The translations under genes and the position numbers were made by a program. Shown here piece after piece: positions 1-6,047 of a stretch of DNA of 8,202 nt (position 1 is its first letter; every line of letters starts with the position of its first letter). The notes under the pieces are model-generated. The model made no database searches, was not told the DNA's origin, and was given only the letters and a program-made list of their open reading frames with translations. Source of the DNA: Desulfobulbaceae bacterium UBA2262. Lineage in GTDB: Bacteria; Desulfobacterota; Desulfobulbia; Desulfobulbales; Desulfurivibrionaceae. Where the stretch lies: NCBI GenBank assembly GCA_002347185.1, contig DDXK01000028.1:9049-17250 (forward strand). Reading direction: 5' to 3'.

Positions 1-927
1 ATCCGCCAGCCCGCCTCCCACTGCGGGGTGGTCGGCATCAAGCCCACCTACGGGCGGGTCTCCCGTTTCGGCCTTCTCGCCTATGCCTCTTCCCTCGACC
101 AGGTCGGCCCGATCACCAAGGATGTGCGCGACGCCGCCATTATGCTGAACGCGATCAGCGGCTACGACCAGCGCGATTCCACCTCCGTGAATGAGCCGGT
201 GCCCGATTATGCCGCCGCCCTTGTTCCCGACCTCGACGGGCTGACCATCGGCATTCCCAGGGAGTATTTCGGCGCCGGCCTCGCGCCCGAGGTCGAGGCG
301 GCGGTCAAGAACGGCATCGCCCTGCTTGAAGAGGCCGGGGCGAAGACGGTGGAGATCTCCCTGCCCCACACCGAATACGGGGTGGCCGCCTACTATATCA
401 TCGCCCCGGCGGAAGCCAGCTCCAACCTGGCCCGCTACGACGGGGTGCGGTACGGCTTCCGCGACCTGGCCCAGGAAAATCTGCTCGAGATGTACCGCCA
501 TACCCGCTCCCAAGGCTTTGGCGACGAGGTGAAGCGGCGGATTATCATCGGCACCTATGCGCTTTCCTCCGGCTACTACGACGCCTATTACAAAAAGGCC
601 TCGCAGGTGCGCACCCTCATCGTCGAGGATTACCGCAAGGCCTTTGCCCGGTGCGATCTGCTGGTCTCGCCGGTAACGCCTGCCCCGGCCTGGAAGATAG
701 GGGAAAAGATCGATGACCCCTTGAGCATGTATCTCTCCGACATTCTGACCATCTCCACCAATCTGGCCGGATTGCCGGGCATGTCGGTGCCCTGCGGCAT
801 GAGCGCAGCGGGGCTTCCCATCGGTCTGCAGCTGCAGGCGACCCATTTTGCCGAGGAGAAGCTCTTCCGGGCCGCCTATGCCCTGGAGCAGCGCCTCGGC
901 CTGGTGGGCCGGAAGCCGGAATTATAA
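1..927 (+). CDS. gatA: Asp-tRNA(Asn)/Glu-tRNA(Gln) amidotransferase subunit A, C-terminal part
   Basis: This is the C-terminal 308 residues of GatA, the amidase subunit of GatCAB. The complex amidates misacylated Glu-tRNA(Gln) or Asp-tRNA(Asn) in the cytoplasm, and GatA supplies the ammonia by hydrolysing glutamine. The window opens at IRQPASHCGVVGIKPTYGRV, which in the family directly follows the nucleophilic serine of the DTGGS motif, so the catalytic Lys-Ser-Ser residues lie just outside the window. Other GatA blocks are visible: SSLDQVGPI, and EASSNLARYDGVRYG at about residues 138-152 of the fragment. The frame is open from base 1 to the TAA at 925-927 with no frameshift. A GTG at 28 is internal and not a start. 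The full protein is normally about 480-490 residues, so roughly 36% is missing. Upstream gatC is expected but not seen. Identification is secure. Confidence 0.97.
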   Translation: MRQPASHCGVVGIKPTYGRVSRFGLLAYASSLDQVGPITKDVRDAAIMLNAISGYDQRDSTSVNEPVPDYAAALVPDLDGLTIGIPREYFGAGLAPEVEAAVKNGIALLEEAGAKTVEISLPHTEYGVAAYYIIAPAEASSNLARYDGVRYGFRDLAQENLLEMYRHTRSQGFGDEVKRRIIIGTYALSSGYYDAYYKKASQVRTLIVEDYRKAFARCDLLVSPVTPAPAWKIGEKIDDPLSMYLSDILTISTNLAGLPGMSVPCGMSAAGLPIGLQLQATHFAEEKLFRAAYALEQRLGLVGRKPEL

Positions 928-936
928 AAACTGCCG

Positions 937-963
937 CCACGAAATCCACGGAAGGACACGAAA
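937..963. repeat. CACGAA-type short intergenic repeat remnant
   Basis: Three related words, CACGAA at 938, CACGGA at 947 and CACGAA at 957, lie 9-10 bases apart just after the gatA stop. This resembles the CACGAAG-rich intergenic repeat stretches found in many environmental bacterial genomes. Read on the minus strand such stretches give spurious Phe/Val/Ser/Arg/Gly-rich peptides, as is the case here. The copy is short and degenerate. Its family membership rests on memory of the motif, not on a comparison. Confidence 0.4.
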
Positions 964-998
964 GAAAAGGCATGGCTCGGGCTGACTTCCCTTTTCTT
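962..998 (+). other. 9-bp inverted repeat between gatA and hisC, possible terminator
   Basis: AAGAAAAGG at 962-970 is the exact reverse complement of CCTTTTCTT at 990-998, with a 19-base loop. The 3' arm is T-rich but no uninterrupted T tract follows, and the stem is mostly A-T, so it is a weak terminator at best. A second small inverted repeat, CGAAA/TTTCG, follows at 1001-1019. The 140-base gap holding them is the widest in the left half of the window and may separate gatA transcription from hisC. I see no clear promoter there. Confidence 0.3.
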
Positions 999-1067
999 CC
1001 CGAAAGCAGAACCGTTTCGTGTTGTCTCATGGAGTGCGTGGCCTCTTCTTTCTTTTGAGGATCCGCC

Positions 1068-2171
1068 ATGACCCTTCCCATCCGTGAGAACATCGCAAGC
1101 CTTATCCCCTACCCGCCGGGCAAACCGCTGGAAGAGCTGGAACGCGAATACGGCATCACCGGCTCCATCAAGCTGGCCTCCAACGAGAATGCCCTGGGGC
1201 CGTCGCCCAAGGCCGTGGCCGCGGTGGCCGACTGCCTGAAGAACCTGCATCGCTACCCGGACGGCAGCTGCTATTACCTGGCCCAGGCGCTGGCCGCAAA
1301 GATCGGGGTGGCCCCGGAGCAGCTCGTCTTCGGCAACGGTTCCAACGAGATCATCCAGCTGCTCATCGCCGCCTTTCTGGCGCCGGGGGAAGAGGTGGTC
1401 ACCAGCCACCCCACCTTTCTTGTCTACCAGAAGGTGGTCCAGGCCCAGGGCGGCCTCAACGTCGTGGTGCCCCTCAAGGAGATGCACCACGATCTGGATG
1501 CGATCGCCGCGGCCATCGGCCCGAAAACCCGGCTCATCTTCCTGGACAATCCCAACAACCCCACGGGCACTGTTTTCAGCGAGGCCGATTTTGCCTCCTT
1601 TCTCGCCAAGGTGCCCGAGGGGGTCATCGTCGCCCTGGACGAGGCCTATGTCGATTTTGTCGAGGCCGCAAAAAAGATCGACTCCCGCCGCTTTCTCGAG
1701 CACCGGGTGCCGGTGGTGGCCCTGCGCACCTTTTCCAAGGCATACGGCCTGGCCGGGCTGCGGGTGGGCTACGGCCTGATGCGCGCCGGGATAGCCGATT
1801 ATCTGCACCGGGTGCGGCAGCCCTTCAACGTCAACCTGCCCGGGCAGGCGGGCGCTCTGGCTGCGCTGGCCGACGAGGAGCATTACCAGAACACCCTCAC
1901 CCTCACCAGGGAGGGGATCGTCTGGCTGAGCCGGGAGGTGGAAAAGCTCGGCTGCAGGGCCTTCCCCAGCCAGACCAATTTTTTCCTCATCGATGTGAAG
2001 GGGGACGGCAAGAAGCTCTACGAGCAGCTGCTTACCAAGGGCGTTATCGTCCGCCCCATGCAGGCCTACGGCTTCCCCGACTATATCCGGATCACCGTGG
2101 GGACGCCGGCCGAAAACCAGCGTTTTGTCGCCGCCCTGGCCGTGGCCCTCAAGGAGCTCCAGTATGGTTGA
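1068..2171 (+). CDS. hisC: Histidinol-phosphate aminotransferase
   Basis: This 367-residue protein is a fold-type I PLP aminotransferase. HisC converts imidazole-acetol phosphate and glutamate into histidinol phosphate and 2-oxoglutarate in histidine biosynthesis. Visible motifs are LASNENALGPSP (about 36-47), FGNGSNEII (88-96), the NPNNPTG block (161-167), DEAYVDF (191-197), the PLP lysine Lys224 in TFSKAYGLAGLRVGYG, and the C-terminal substrate arginine in IRITVGT (340-346). Length is normal for the family. The ATG at 1068 has GAGG at 1057-1060 seven bases upstream. No other his gene is nearby, so the gene is separated from any main histidine operon. It overlaps cmk by 8 bases. HisC-like enzymes can also act on aromatic amino acids, which the sequence does not settle. 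Confidence 0.95.
   Translation: MTLPIRENIASLIPYPPGKPLEELEREYGITGSIKLASNENALGPSPKAVAAVADCLKNLHRYPDGSCYYLAQALAAKIGVAPEQLVFGNGSNEIIQLLIAAFLAPGEEVVTSHPTFLVYQKVVQAQGGLNVVVPLKEMHHDLDAIAAAIGPKTRLIFLDNPNNPTGTVFSEADFASFLAKVPEGVIVALDEAYVDFVEAAKKIDSRRFLEHRVPVVALRTFSKAYGLAGLRVGYGLMRAGIADYLHRVRQPFNVNLPGQAGALAALADEEHYQNTLTLTREGIVWLSREVEKLGCRAFPSQTNFFLIDVKGDGKKLYEQLLTKGVIVRPMQAYGFPDYIRITVGTPAENQRFVAALAVALKELQYG
2151..2156 (+). promoter_or_regulatory. Ribosome binding site setting the cmk start
   Basis: AAGGAG lies seven bases before the ATG at 2164, inside the last codons of hisC. It fixes the cmk start at 2164 in preference to an in-frame upstream GTG at 2125, because the Walker A motif then lies at the family's usual distance from the N terminus. 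Confidence 0.8.
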
Positions 2172-2847
2172 CCGCCAAGCCATCGTCACCATTGACGGGC
2201 CCTCGGGGTCCGGGAAAAGCACGATCAGCCGCGGGCTGGCCGCCAGGCTCAATTTCACCTACCTGGACACCGGCGCCATGTACCGGGCGGTGGGGCTGCA
2301 GATCGAGCGGGAGGGCGTCGAGCTGGAAGACAGCGAGGCGCTTGCGAACTGTCTGGCCGGCATCGAACTGCGCCTGGAGCCCAACCAGGATGACGATATC
2401 CGGATCTTCCTCAACGGCGAGGACGTTTCCCGGGCTATCCGCACCCCGGAGATGGGGCTGGTCGCCTCCCGGGTTTCCGCAAACCCTCTGGTCCGCGCAA
2501 AGTTGACCCGGTTCCAGCAGGAGCTGGGGCGGAAGGGGGGGATCGTCGCCGAGGGCCGCGATACCGGCTCCGTGGTTTTTCCCCAGGCGCAATTCAAGTT
2601 TTTTCTCGATGCCAGCGCCGAGGTGCGGGCCCGCCGCCGCCATGCCCAGCTCAGGGAAAAGGGGCAGGAGACCGACTACCAGGAAATTCTGGACCAGATC
2701 AAGAAACGTGACTATGATGACAGCAGGAGGGTTCTGGCCCCTCTGAAGGCAGCGGAGGGCGCCATCGTGATCGACTCCTCGAACATGAGCCCCGACCAAG
2801 TGATCGCCGCCATGCTGGAACGCATTGACCCCCAAAAATTCCGATAA
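2164..2847 (+). CDS. cmk: (d)CMP kinase (cytidylate kinase)
   Basis: Cytidylate kinase phosphorylates CMP and dCMP with ATP in the cytoplasm to feed pyrimidine nucleotide pools. The 227-residue length equals that of the Escherichia coli enzyme. Residues 12-20, GPSGSGKST, are the P-loop. YLDTGAMYRA (33-42) is the conserved CMP-binding region, AEGRDTGSVVFP is a variant of the usual EGRDIGTVVFP motif, and KKRDYDDSRRVLAPL corresponds to the lid and base-recognition region ending in APLK. The start codon overlaps the hisC stop (ATGGTTGA), and with the strong ribosome binding site inside hisC this suggests translational coupling. The TAA is at 2845-2847. In many Desulfobacterota cmk is followed by ispH and rpsA, but here a PilZ gene follows. 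Identification is secure. Confidence 0.96.
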   Translation: MVDRQAIVTIDGPSGSGKSTISRGLAARLNFTYLDTGAMYRAVGLQIEREGVELEDSEALANCLAGIELRLEPNQDDDIRIFLNGEDVSRAIRTPEMGLVASRVSANPLVRAKLTRFQQELGRKGGIVAEGRDTGSVVFPQAQFKFFLDASAEVRARRRHAQLREKGQETDYQEILDQIKKRDYDDSRRVLAPLKAAEGAIVIDSSNMSPDQVIAAMLERIDPQKFR

Positions 2848-2861
2848 CCTTCGCGACCCCA

Positions 2862-2867
2862 AGGAGG
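2862..2867 (+). promoter_or_regulatory. Ribosome binding site of the PilZ gene
   Basis: AGGAGG lies five bases before the ATG at 2873. It supports that start over the in-frame TTG at 2825, which would overlap cmk and has no good ribosome binding site. Confidence 0.75.
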
Positions 2868-2872
2868 AAGGC

Positions 2873-3223
2873 ATGGTGGAGGATGAGGCCCGGTCCTTAA
2901 AGCGCAGGCATCTTGTCTATTACCTCGAGGTGTACGACGACGAGGCCAACGAGCTTCTCGGGCATCTCGTGGATATCACCACCAGCGGGTTGAAGCTGGT
3001 CAGCAAGCAGCGTATCCCCGCCGGCCGCATCTACCGCCTGCGCATGATGCTGCCCGAAGGCTATTTCGCCCAGAAAGACCTTTACTTCGAGGCCAAGAGC
3101 ATGTGGAGCAGCAACGATATCAACCCTGATTTCTATGATACCGGTTTTTCCGCAGCCACCGTTGATCACGACACCAAGGAGATCATCCACTCCCTGGTGC
3201 GCCGGCTCAGCTTCAATGATTGA
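2873..3223 (+). CDS. PilZ domain protein, small stand-alone
   Basis: This 116-residue cytoplasmic protein is almost only a PilZ domain, the common cyclic-di-GMP receptor fold. The basic N-terminal motif is RSLKRRHLVYYLEV (7-20). The second motif is DITTSGL (34-40), fitting D-x-[S/T]-x-x-G with Thr in place of the usual Ser. The C-terminal half has the expected tryptophan in KSMWSS and the DTGFSA strand that closes the barrel, then a short helix. No effector domain, membrane segment or signal peptide is present, so it would have to act by binding a partner. It sits 25 bases after cmk and 36 bases before yedF on the same strand and is probably co-transcribed. Its partner cannot be deduced from the neighbours. 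Fold assignment is fairly sure; c-di-GMP binding is inferred. Confidence 0.82.
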   Translation: MVEDEARSLKRRHLVYYLEVYDDEANELLGHLVDITTSGLKLVSKQRIPAGRIYRLRMMLPEGYFAQKDLYFEAKSMWSSNDINPDFYDTGFSAATVDHDTKEIIHSLVRRLSFND

Positions 3224-3259
3224 CGCCAAACCTTCACCCAGGCTTGCGGAGAAATCGCC

Positions 3260-3877
3260 ATGCGCACCGTGATCGACTGCCGGGGGATGGTCTGTCCCCA
3301 GCCCGTGATCAAGACCAAGGAGGTTCTCGACGAACTGGCCTACGGCGTTGTCGAGGTTCTCGTCGACAACGAGGCTTCGAAAAGCAACGTGGCCCGGTTC
3401 GGCAAGAGCCAGGGCTGCGAGGTGGAGATCCGTTCCTCCGGCAAAACCCATCATGTGATCATCAACAAAGGCAAGGGGGCAAGGGCCGAGGCGTCGGCCG
3501 CGTCGGTGAGCGATTATACCTGCGAGGTGCCCGGGCAGGAGGAGCTTGTCTGCGTTATCCCCGCCGACACCATGGGGCGCGGCAACGACCCGCTGGGCAA
3601 CGTGCTGATGCGGGCCTTCATCAAGACCATCCAGAGCGTTTCGCCCCTGCCCCAAAAGATCTTTTTCTACAATACCGGGGTGAAGCTCACCGCCACGGAG
3701 TCCGATCTGATCGTGCCGCTCAGGGAGCTTGCCGGGCAGGGCGTGAAGATCTATTCCTGCGGCACCTGTCTCGATTTTTTTCATCTTTCCGAAAAGCTCC
3801 TGGTGGGCGAGGTGACCAATATGTACGACATCCTCGATTCCATGGCCAAGGCGCGGAAGGTGATCAGCCCCTATTGA
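3260..3877 (+). CDS. yedF: YedF-type sulfurtransferase-like selenium metabolism protein
   Basis: This 205-residue protein has two parts. Residues 1-72 are a TusA/SirA-like domain with DCRGMVCPQPVIKTKE, where Cys12 of the CPxP motif is the putative persulfide or selenide carrier. Residues 95-205 are a DsrE-like domain with KIYSCGTCLDFF, giving Cys167 and Cys170, and the conserved VGEVTNMYDI. This two-domain layout is that of the YedF family, associated by genome context with selenium use and selD; biochemical function is not well established. The ATG at 3260 has GGAG at 3248-3251. It is 36 bases after the PilZ gene, and a cysteine desulfurase follows on the same strand, a natural sulfur or selenium donor. 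No selD, selA or selB is in the window. Family assignment is strong; the selenium role is inferred. Confidence 0.9.
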   Translation: MRTVIDCRGMVCPQPVIKTKEVLDELAYGVVEVLVDNEASKSNVARFGKSQGCEVEIRSSGKTHHVIINKGKGARAEASAASVSDYTCEVPGQEELVCVIPADTMGRGNDPLGNVLMRAFIKTIQSVSPLPQKIFFYNTGVKLTATESDLIVPLRELAGQGVKIYSCGTCLDFFHLSEKLLVGEVTNMYDILDSMAKARKVISPY

Positions 3878-3917
3878 GAAGGGGGCGAGCGGCAGGCAAG
3901 GGCTGCCGAATCTCTGC

Positions 3918-3946
3918 GGCGCTTTTTTTCCCCGGCGCCCCTTTTT
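3918..3946 (+). terminator. Weak hairpin with T run between yedF and desulfurase
   Basis: GGCGC at 3918-3922 pairs with GCGCC at 3935-3939, followed two bases later by five T at 3942-3946. The loop itself contains seven T. A separate 6-bp inverted repeat, CGGCAG/CTGCCG, lies at 3890-3908. Both are in the 83-base gap after yedF. They could attenuate readthrough into the desulfurase gene, but neither is a classical strong terminator. Confidence 0.25.
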
Positions 3947-3960
3947 CCCCGACGAGCGTC

Positions 3961-5115
3961 ATGCAAACACCCAAAAACGTCTACCTCGACAACGCCGCCA
4001 CCTCCTTCCCCAAGCCGTTGGAGGTGGAACAGGCCATGGCCCGGCTGCTGCGGGAGGGCTCCCTCAGCCCCGGCCGCTCGGCCCACGCTTTTTCGCTGTC
4101 GGCCAGCCGGGTGATCTTCGAGGCCCGGGAGGCAGTGGCCGAATTCTTCGGTTGCCGGGACTCGAGCCGGACCGTTTTCACCAGCAATGTCACCACGGCG
4201 CTCAATGTCGGGATTTTCGGGCTGCTCCAGCCCGGGGACCATGTCCTGACCACGGGGGTGGAGCACAATTCGGTGATGCGCCCCCTGCGCTTTCTGGAAA
4301 AAAAGCGGGGGGTCGCGGTGGAGATGCTGCCCACCTCGGCAGCCGGCGAGATCGATCCCGACGACATCCCGGCGCGACTGAGGAAAAATACCCGCCTCCT
4401 CATCGTCAACCATGCTTCCAATGTCACCGGCGCCCTGGCCGACCTCGCCGCCATCGGCAGCCGCAAGGGGCAGGCGCTCTTCCTGGTGGATGCGGCCCAG
4501 TCGGCCGGAGTTTTTCCCATCGATGTCGAGGCCGTGGGCATCGATTTTCTCGCCTTTACCGGGCACAAGGCCCTTTTCGGCCCGACCGGCACCGGCGGTT
4601 TTGTTTTTGCCAAGGGGCTGGCGCTGCCGCCGCTGATGCTGGGAGGGACCGGCAGCCATTCGGAGGCGGAGGAGCAGCCGGGTCTTGCCCCGGACTGTTA
4701 CGAGTCGGGAACCCCCAACACCTTGGGCATCGCCGGCCTGGCCGCGGGACTTGCTTTTATCAGGAAGACCGGGATGGAGACCATCCGGAGACATGAGGAG
4801 GCCTTGGTTCGCCTTCTTCTCGACGGGCTGGCCCGGATGCCGGGGGTTACCGTCTATGGGCCTCCAACCGGCCGGCAGCGCGGTTCGGCGGTTTCGTTGC
4901 GCATGGCTGGGAAAAGCGTGGCGGAGCTCGCCTTTCTGCTAGACCGCCACCATGGGATCATGAGCCGGGCCGGCCTGCATTGCGCACCGGCCGCCCACCG
5001 CAGCATCGGAACCTTTCCCGATGGCACCCTGCGCCTTTCCCCTGGTTTTTTCAACAGCGAAGAGGATATAAAGGCCGCGCTCGCGGCGCTTGCCAGCATC
5101 AGCGCCTCCTCCTGA
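3961..5115 (+). CDS. Cysteine desulfurase family protein (class V aminotransferase, selenium-associated type)
   Basis: This 384-residue PLP enzyme is related to SufS/NifS and would remove sulfur from cysteine (or selenium from selenocysteine), leaving an enzyme persulfide. NVYLDNAATSFPKP begins the chain, EHNS with His102 stacks on PLP, DAAQSAG (177-183) holds the PLP-binding Asp and Gln, and Lys203 in TGHKALFGPTGTGG is the Schiff-base lysine. Cys341 in RAGLHCAPAAHRSIGT is the catalytic cysteine. The AGLHCAPxAH signature fits the family of Enterococcus faecalis EF2568, known to occur beside selenium genes, rather than housekeeping IscS. The ATG at 3961 is chosen because the conserved NVYLDNAATS starts there; the frame stays open far upstream, overlapping yedF, without meaningful sequence. 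Only a weak GACGAG (3951-3956) precedes it. Sulfur versus selenium preference cannot be read from sequence. Confidence 0.9.
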   Translation: MQTPKNVYLDNAATSFPKPLEVEQAMARLLREGSLSPGRSAHAFSLSASRVIFEAREAVAEFFGCRDSSRTVFTSNVTTALNVGIFGLLQPGDHVLTTGVEHNSVMRPLRFLEKKRGVAVEMLPTSAAGEIDPDDIPARLRKNTRLLIVNHASNVTGALADLAAIGSRKGQALFLVDAAQSAGVFPIDVEAVGIDFLAFTGHKALFGPTGTGGFVFAKGLALPPLMLGGTGSHSEAEEQPGLAPDCYESGTPNTLGIAGLAAGLAFIRKTGMETIRRHEEALVRLLLDGLARMPGVTVYGPPTGRQRGSAVSLRMAGKSVAELAFLLDRHHGIMSRAGLHCAPAAHRSIGTFPDGTLRLSPGFFNSEEDIKAALAALASISASS

Positions 5116-5181
5116 CCGTCGCCTCAAGGGAAGGCCCGCGCGGATAAGCTATTTCTCCGGTATGCTGCCAGGCGAGGGGCG

Positions 5182-5385
5182 CTAATCCTTGCTTTGGTAG
5201 ACGTCCTTGTATTCGAGGGGCGTTTTCTTTTTTCGGGGCAGAAGGAGGAGCACCAGCCCGAAAACAGTCATGACGCTGCCGGCGAAAAATACGGTGGGGA
5301 GATAGATTCCCTGCTGCTCCCAGCCCCATTTCATGGCATAGAGGCCCAGGGCGACATTGGCGAGGGCGAAAAGTTTTTTGCGCAT
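5182..5385 (-). CDS. Small membrane protein of unknown function
   Basis: I do not recognise a family. The 67-residue product begins MRKKLFALANVALG and has two hydrophobic stretches: a weaker one at about residues 5-20 and a strong one at about 30-50 (TVFFAGSVMTVFGLVLLLLP). The second is followed directly by RKKK, so both ends probably face the cytoplasm. The C-terminal tail (51-67) is charged and hydrophilic. The start at 5385 is supported by AAGGAG (complement of 5395-5400) nine bases upstream, and a plausible promoter lies just behind it. It converges with the desulfurase gene (66 bases between stops) and diverges from the rhodanese gene. The good ribosome binding site, promoter and sensible topology make it a real gene despite its size. 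Confidence 0.72.
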   Translation of the reverse strand: MRKKLFALANVALGLYAMKWGWEQQGIYLPTVFFAGSVMTVFGLVLLLLPRKKKTPLEYKDVYQSKD

Positions 5386-5423
5386 GGCTCCTCTCTCCTT
5401 TGCGGTTTCTGCTTCATTTTCAA

Positions 5424-5452
5424 AGTATAGCAGGGGCGGCCAAGGCTGACCA
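5424..5452 (-). promoter_or_regulatory. Candidate sigma-70-type promoter for the small membrane protein
   Basis: On the minus strand TGGTCA (complement of 5447-5452, 4 of 6 matches to TTGACA) and TATACT (complement of 5424-5429, 5 of 6 to TATAAT) are separated by exactly 17 bases. Transcription would start near 5417, about 30 bases before the ATG at 5385. It lies in an otherwise GC-rich gap. Confidence 0.45.
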
Positions 5453-5479
5453 CAGGCAAAAAAGGCGGGGGGGGCGGGG

Positions 5480-5550
5480 CTTGCGGAGGCGGCCGCAAGG
5501 AGGTACAGTGTCCTCCTGGAGGAGCGCCTGGCGGGTCGGTTTTCGCCGGG
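5480..5550 (+). promoter_or_regulatory. Hairpin-rich leader upstream of the rhodanese gene
   Basis: Three successive inverted repeats occupy the gap before the rhodanese start: CTTGCGG (5480-5486) with CCGCAAG (5493-5499); AGGAGG (5498-5503) with CCTCCT (5512-5517); and CCTGGCG (5527-5533) with CGCCGGG (5544-5550, one G-U pair). TCCT (5511-5514) can instead pair with AGGA at 5520-5523, so the middle structures exclude one another. The AGGAGG looks like a ribosome binding site, but no start codon follows it at the proper distance. It may be a folded leader or merely GC-rich chance. No + strand promoter is evident. Confidence 0.3.
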
Positions 5551-5576
5551 TCATGACACGAACGAGGATTGATTGT

Positions 5577-6017
5577 ATGAAAAGATATCTCTGGTCCCTG
5601 GCTGTTTTCACCATCCTCTCGACCATCATTGCCTGCGGGGATGGTGATTTGGCGGAAAGCAGGCAGGCGTCGACCCCCGGCCAGAGTGGACAGCAGCAGG
5701 GGCCGATCTTCCGTTCGATTCCGCCCAGGGAGGCGGCGGCGCTCATTGAGAGCCGCAAGGATCTGCTGCTCATCGATGTCCGCTCGCCCGAGGAGCTACG
5801 GGAAGGATCCATCCCGGGCTCGCAACTGGTGCCCATCGGCGAGCTTGCCCGCGGCAGGATGACCCTGCCCACCGGCCGGCCGCTCCTGCTGATCTGCGCG
5901 GTGGGTGGACGCAGCTATGCGGTGGGGCAGTATTTTTCCCGGAAGGGCTACCCGGAGATTTACAACCTGCAGGGCGGCATCAGCGCCTGGAAGCGGGCCG
6001 GCCTGCCTTTGCAGTAA
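5577..6017 (+). CDS. Rhodanese-like domain lipoprotein
   Basis: This 146-residue protein carries a single rhodanese domain exported as a lipoprotein. The N terminus MKRYLWSLAVFTILSTIIAC has a basic start, a hydrophobic core and a lipobox (IIAC) with Cys20 as the predicted lipidated residue. Gly at position +2 gives no inner-membrane retention signal by the enteric rule. A Gln/Ser/Pro-rich linker (about 24-43) leads to the rhodanese domain: LLLIDVRSPEEL (63-74), Cys107 in the active loop CAVGGRS (107-113), then LQGGISAWKRAGLPL. The active cysteine is present, so it could carry a persulfide in the periplasm; substrate unknown. The ATG at 5577 has GAGGA at 5564-5568. An in-frame ATG at 5553 is possible but lacks a good ribosome binding site. 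It lies between two opposite-strand genes and appears monocistronic. Confidence 0.85.
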   Translation: MKRYLWSLAVFTILSTIIACGDGDLAESRQASTPGQSGQQQGPIFRSIPPREAAALIESRKDLLLIDVRSPEELREGSIPGSQLVPIGELARGRMTLPTGRPLLLICAVGGRSYAVGQYFSRKGYPEIYNLQGGISAWKRAGLPLQ

Positions 6018-6047
6018 GAAGCTTTTTCCTCTGTCCCGCCCTTGCCG

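Noticed and set aside
876..2258. A long minus-strand open frame (460 codons) opposite hisC.
   Set aside because: It is the antisense of a convincing hisC. Its translation is His/Gly/Asp-rich low-information sequence typical of GC-rich shadow frames, and it runs across gene borders.
3221..3259. The PilZ stop codon TGA is in frame with yedF, with twelve sense codons and no other stop up to the yedF ATG, raising a selenocysteine readthrough fusion in a selenium-linked locus.
   Set aside because: The PilZ domain is complete before the TGA, yedF has its own ribosome binding site, and the weak hairpin possible after the TGA has the apical loop TCACCC without the early G expected in a bacterial SECIS. 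Chance in-frame spacing is the simpler explanation.
2897..3784. A 295-codon minus-strand frame opposite the PilZ gene and yedF.
   Set aside because: It is antisense to two recognised genes and has the His/Gly/Leu-rich composition of a shadow; no ribosome binding site was seen.
3220..3960. An open frame upstream of the desulfurase, in frame with it and overlapping yedF, suggesting an N-terminal fusion.
   Set aside because: This stretch overlaps the well-supported yedF in another frame and translates to Arg/Gly-rich nonsense; the desulfurase family begins at the ATG at 3961.
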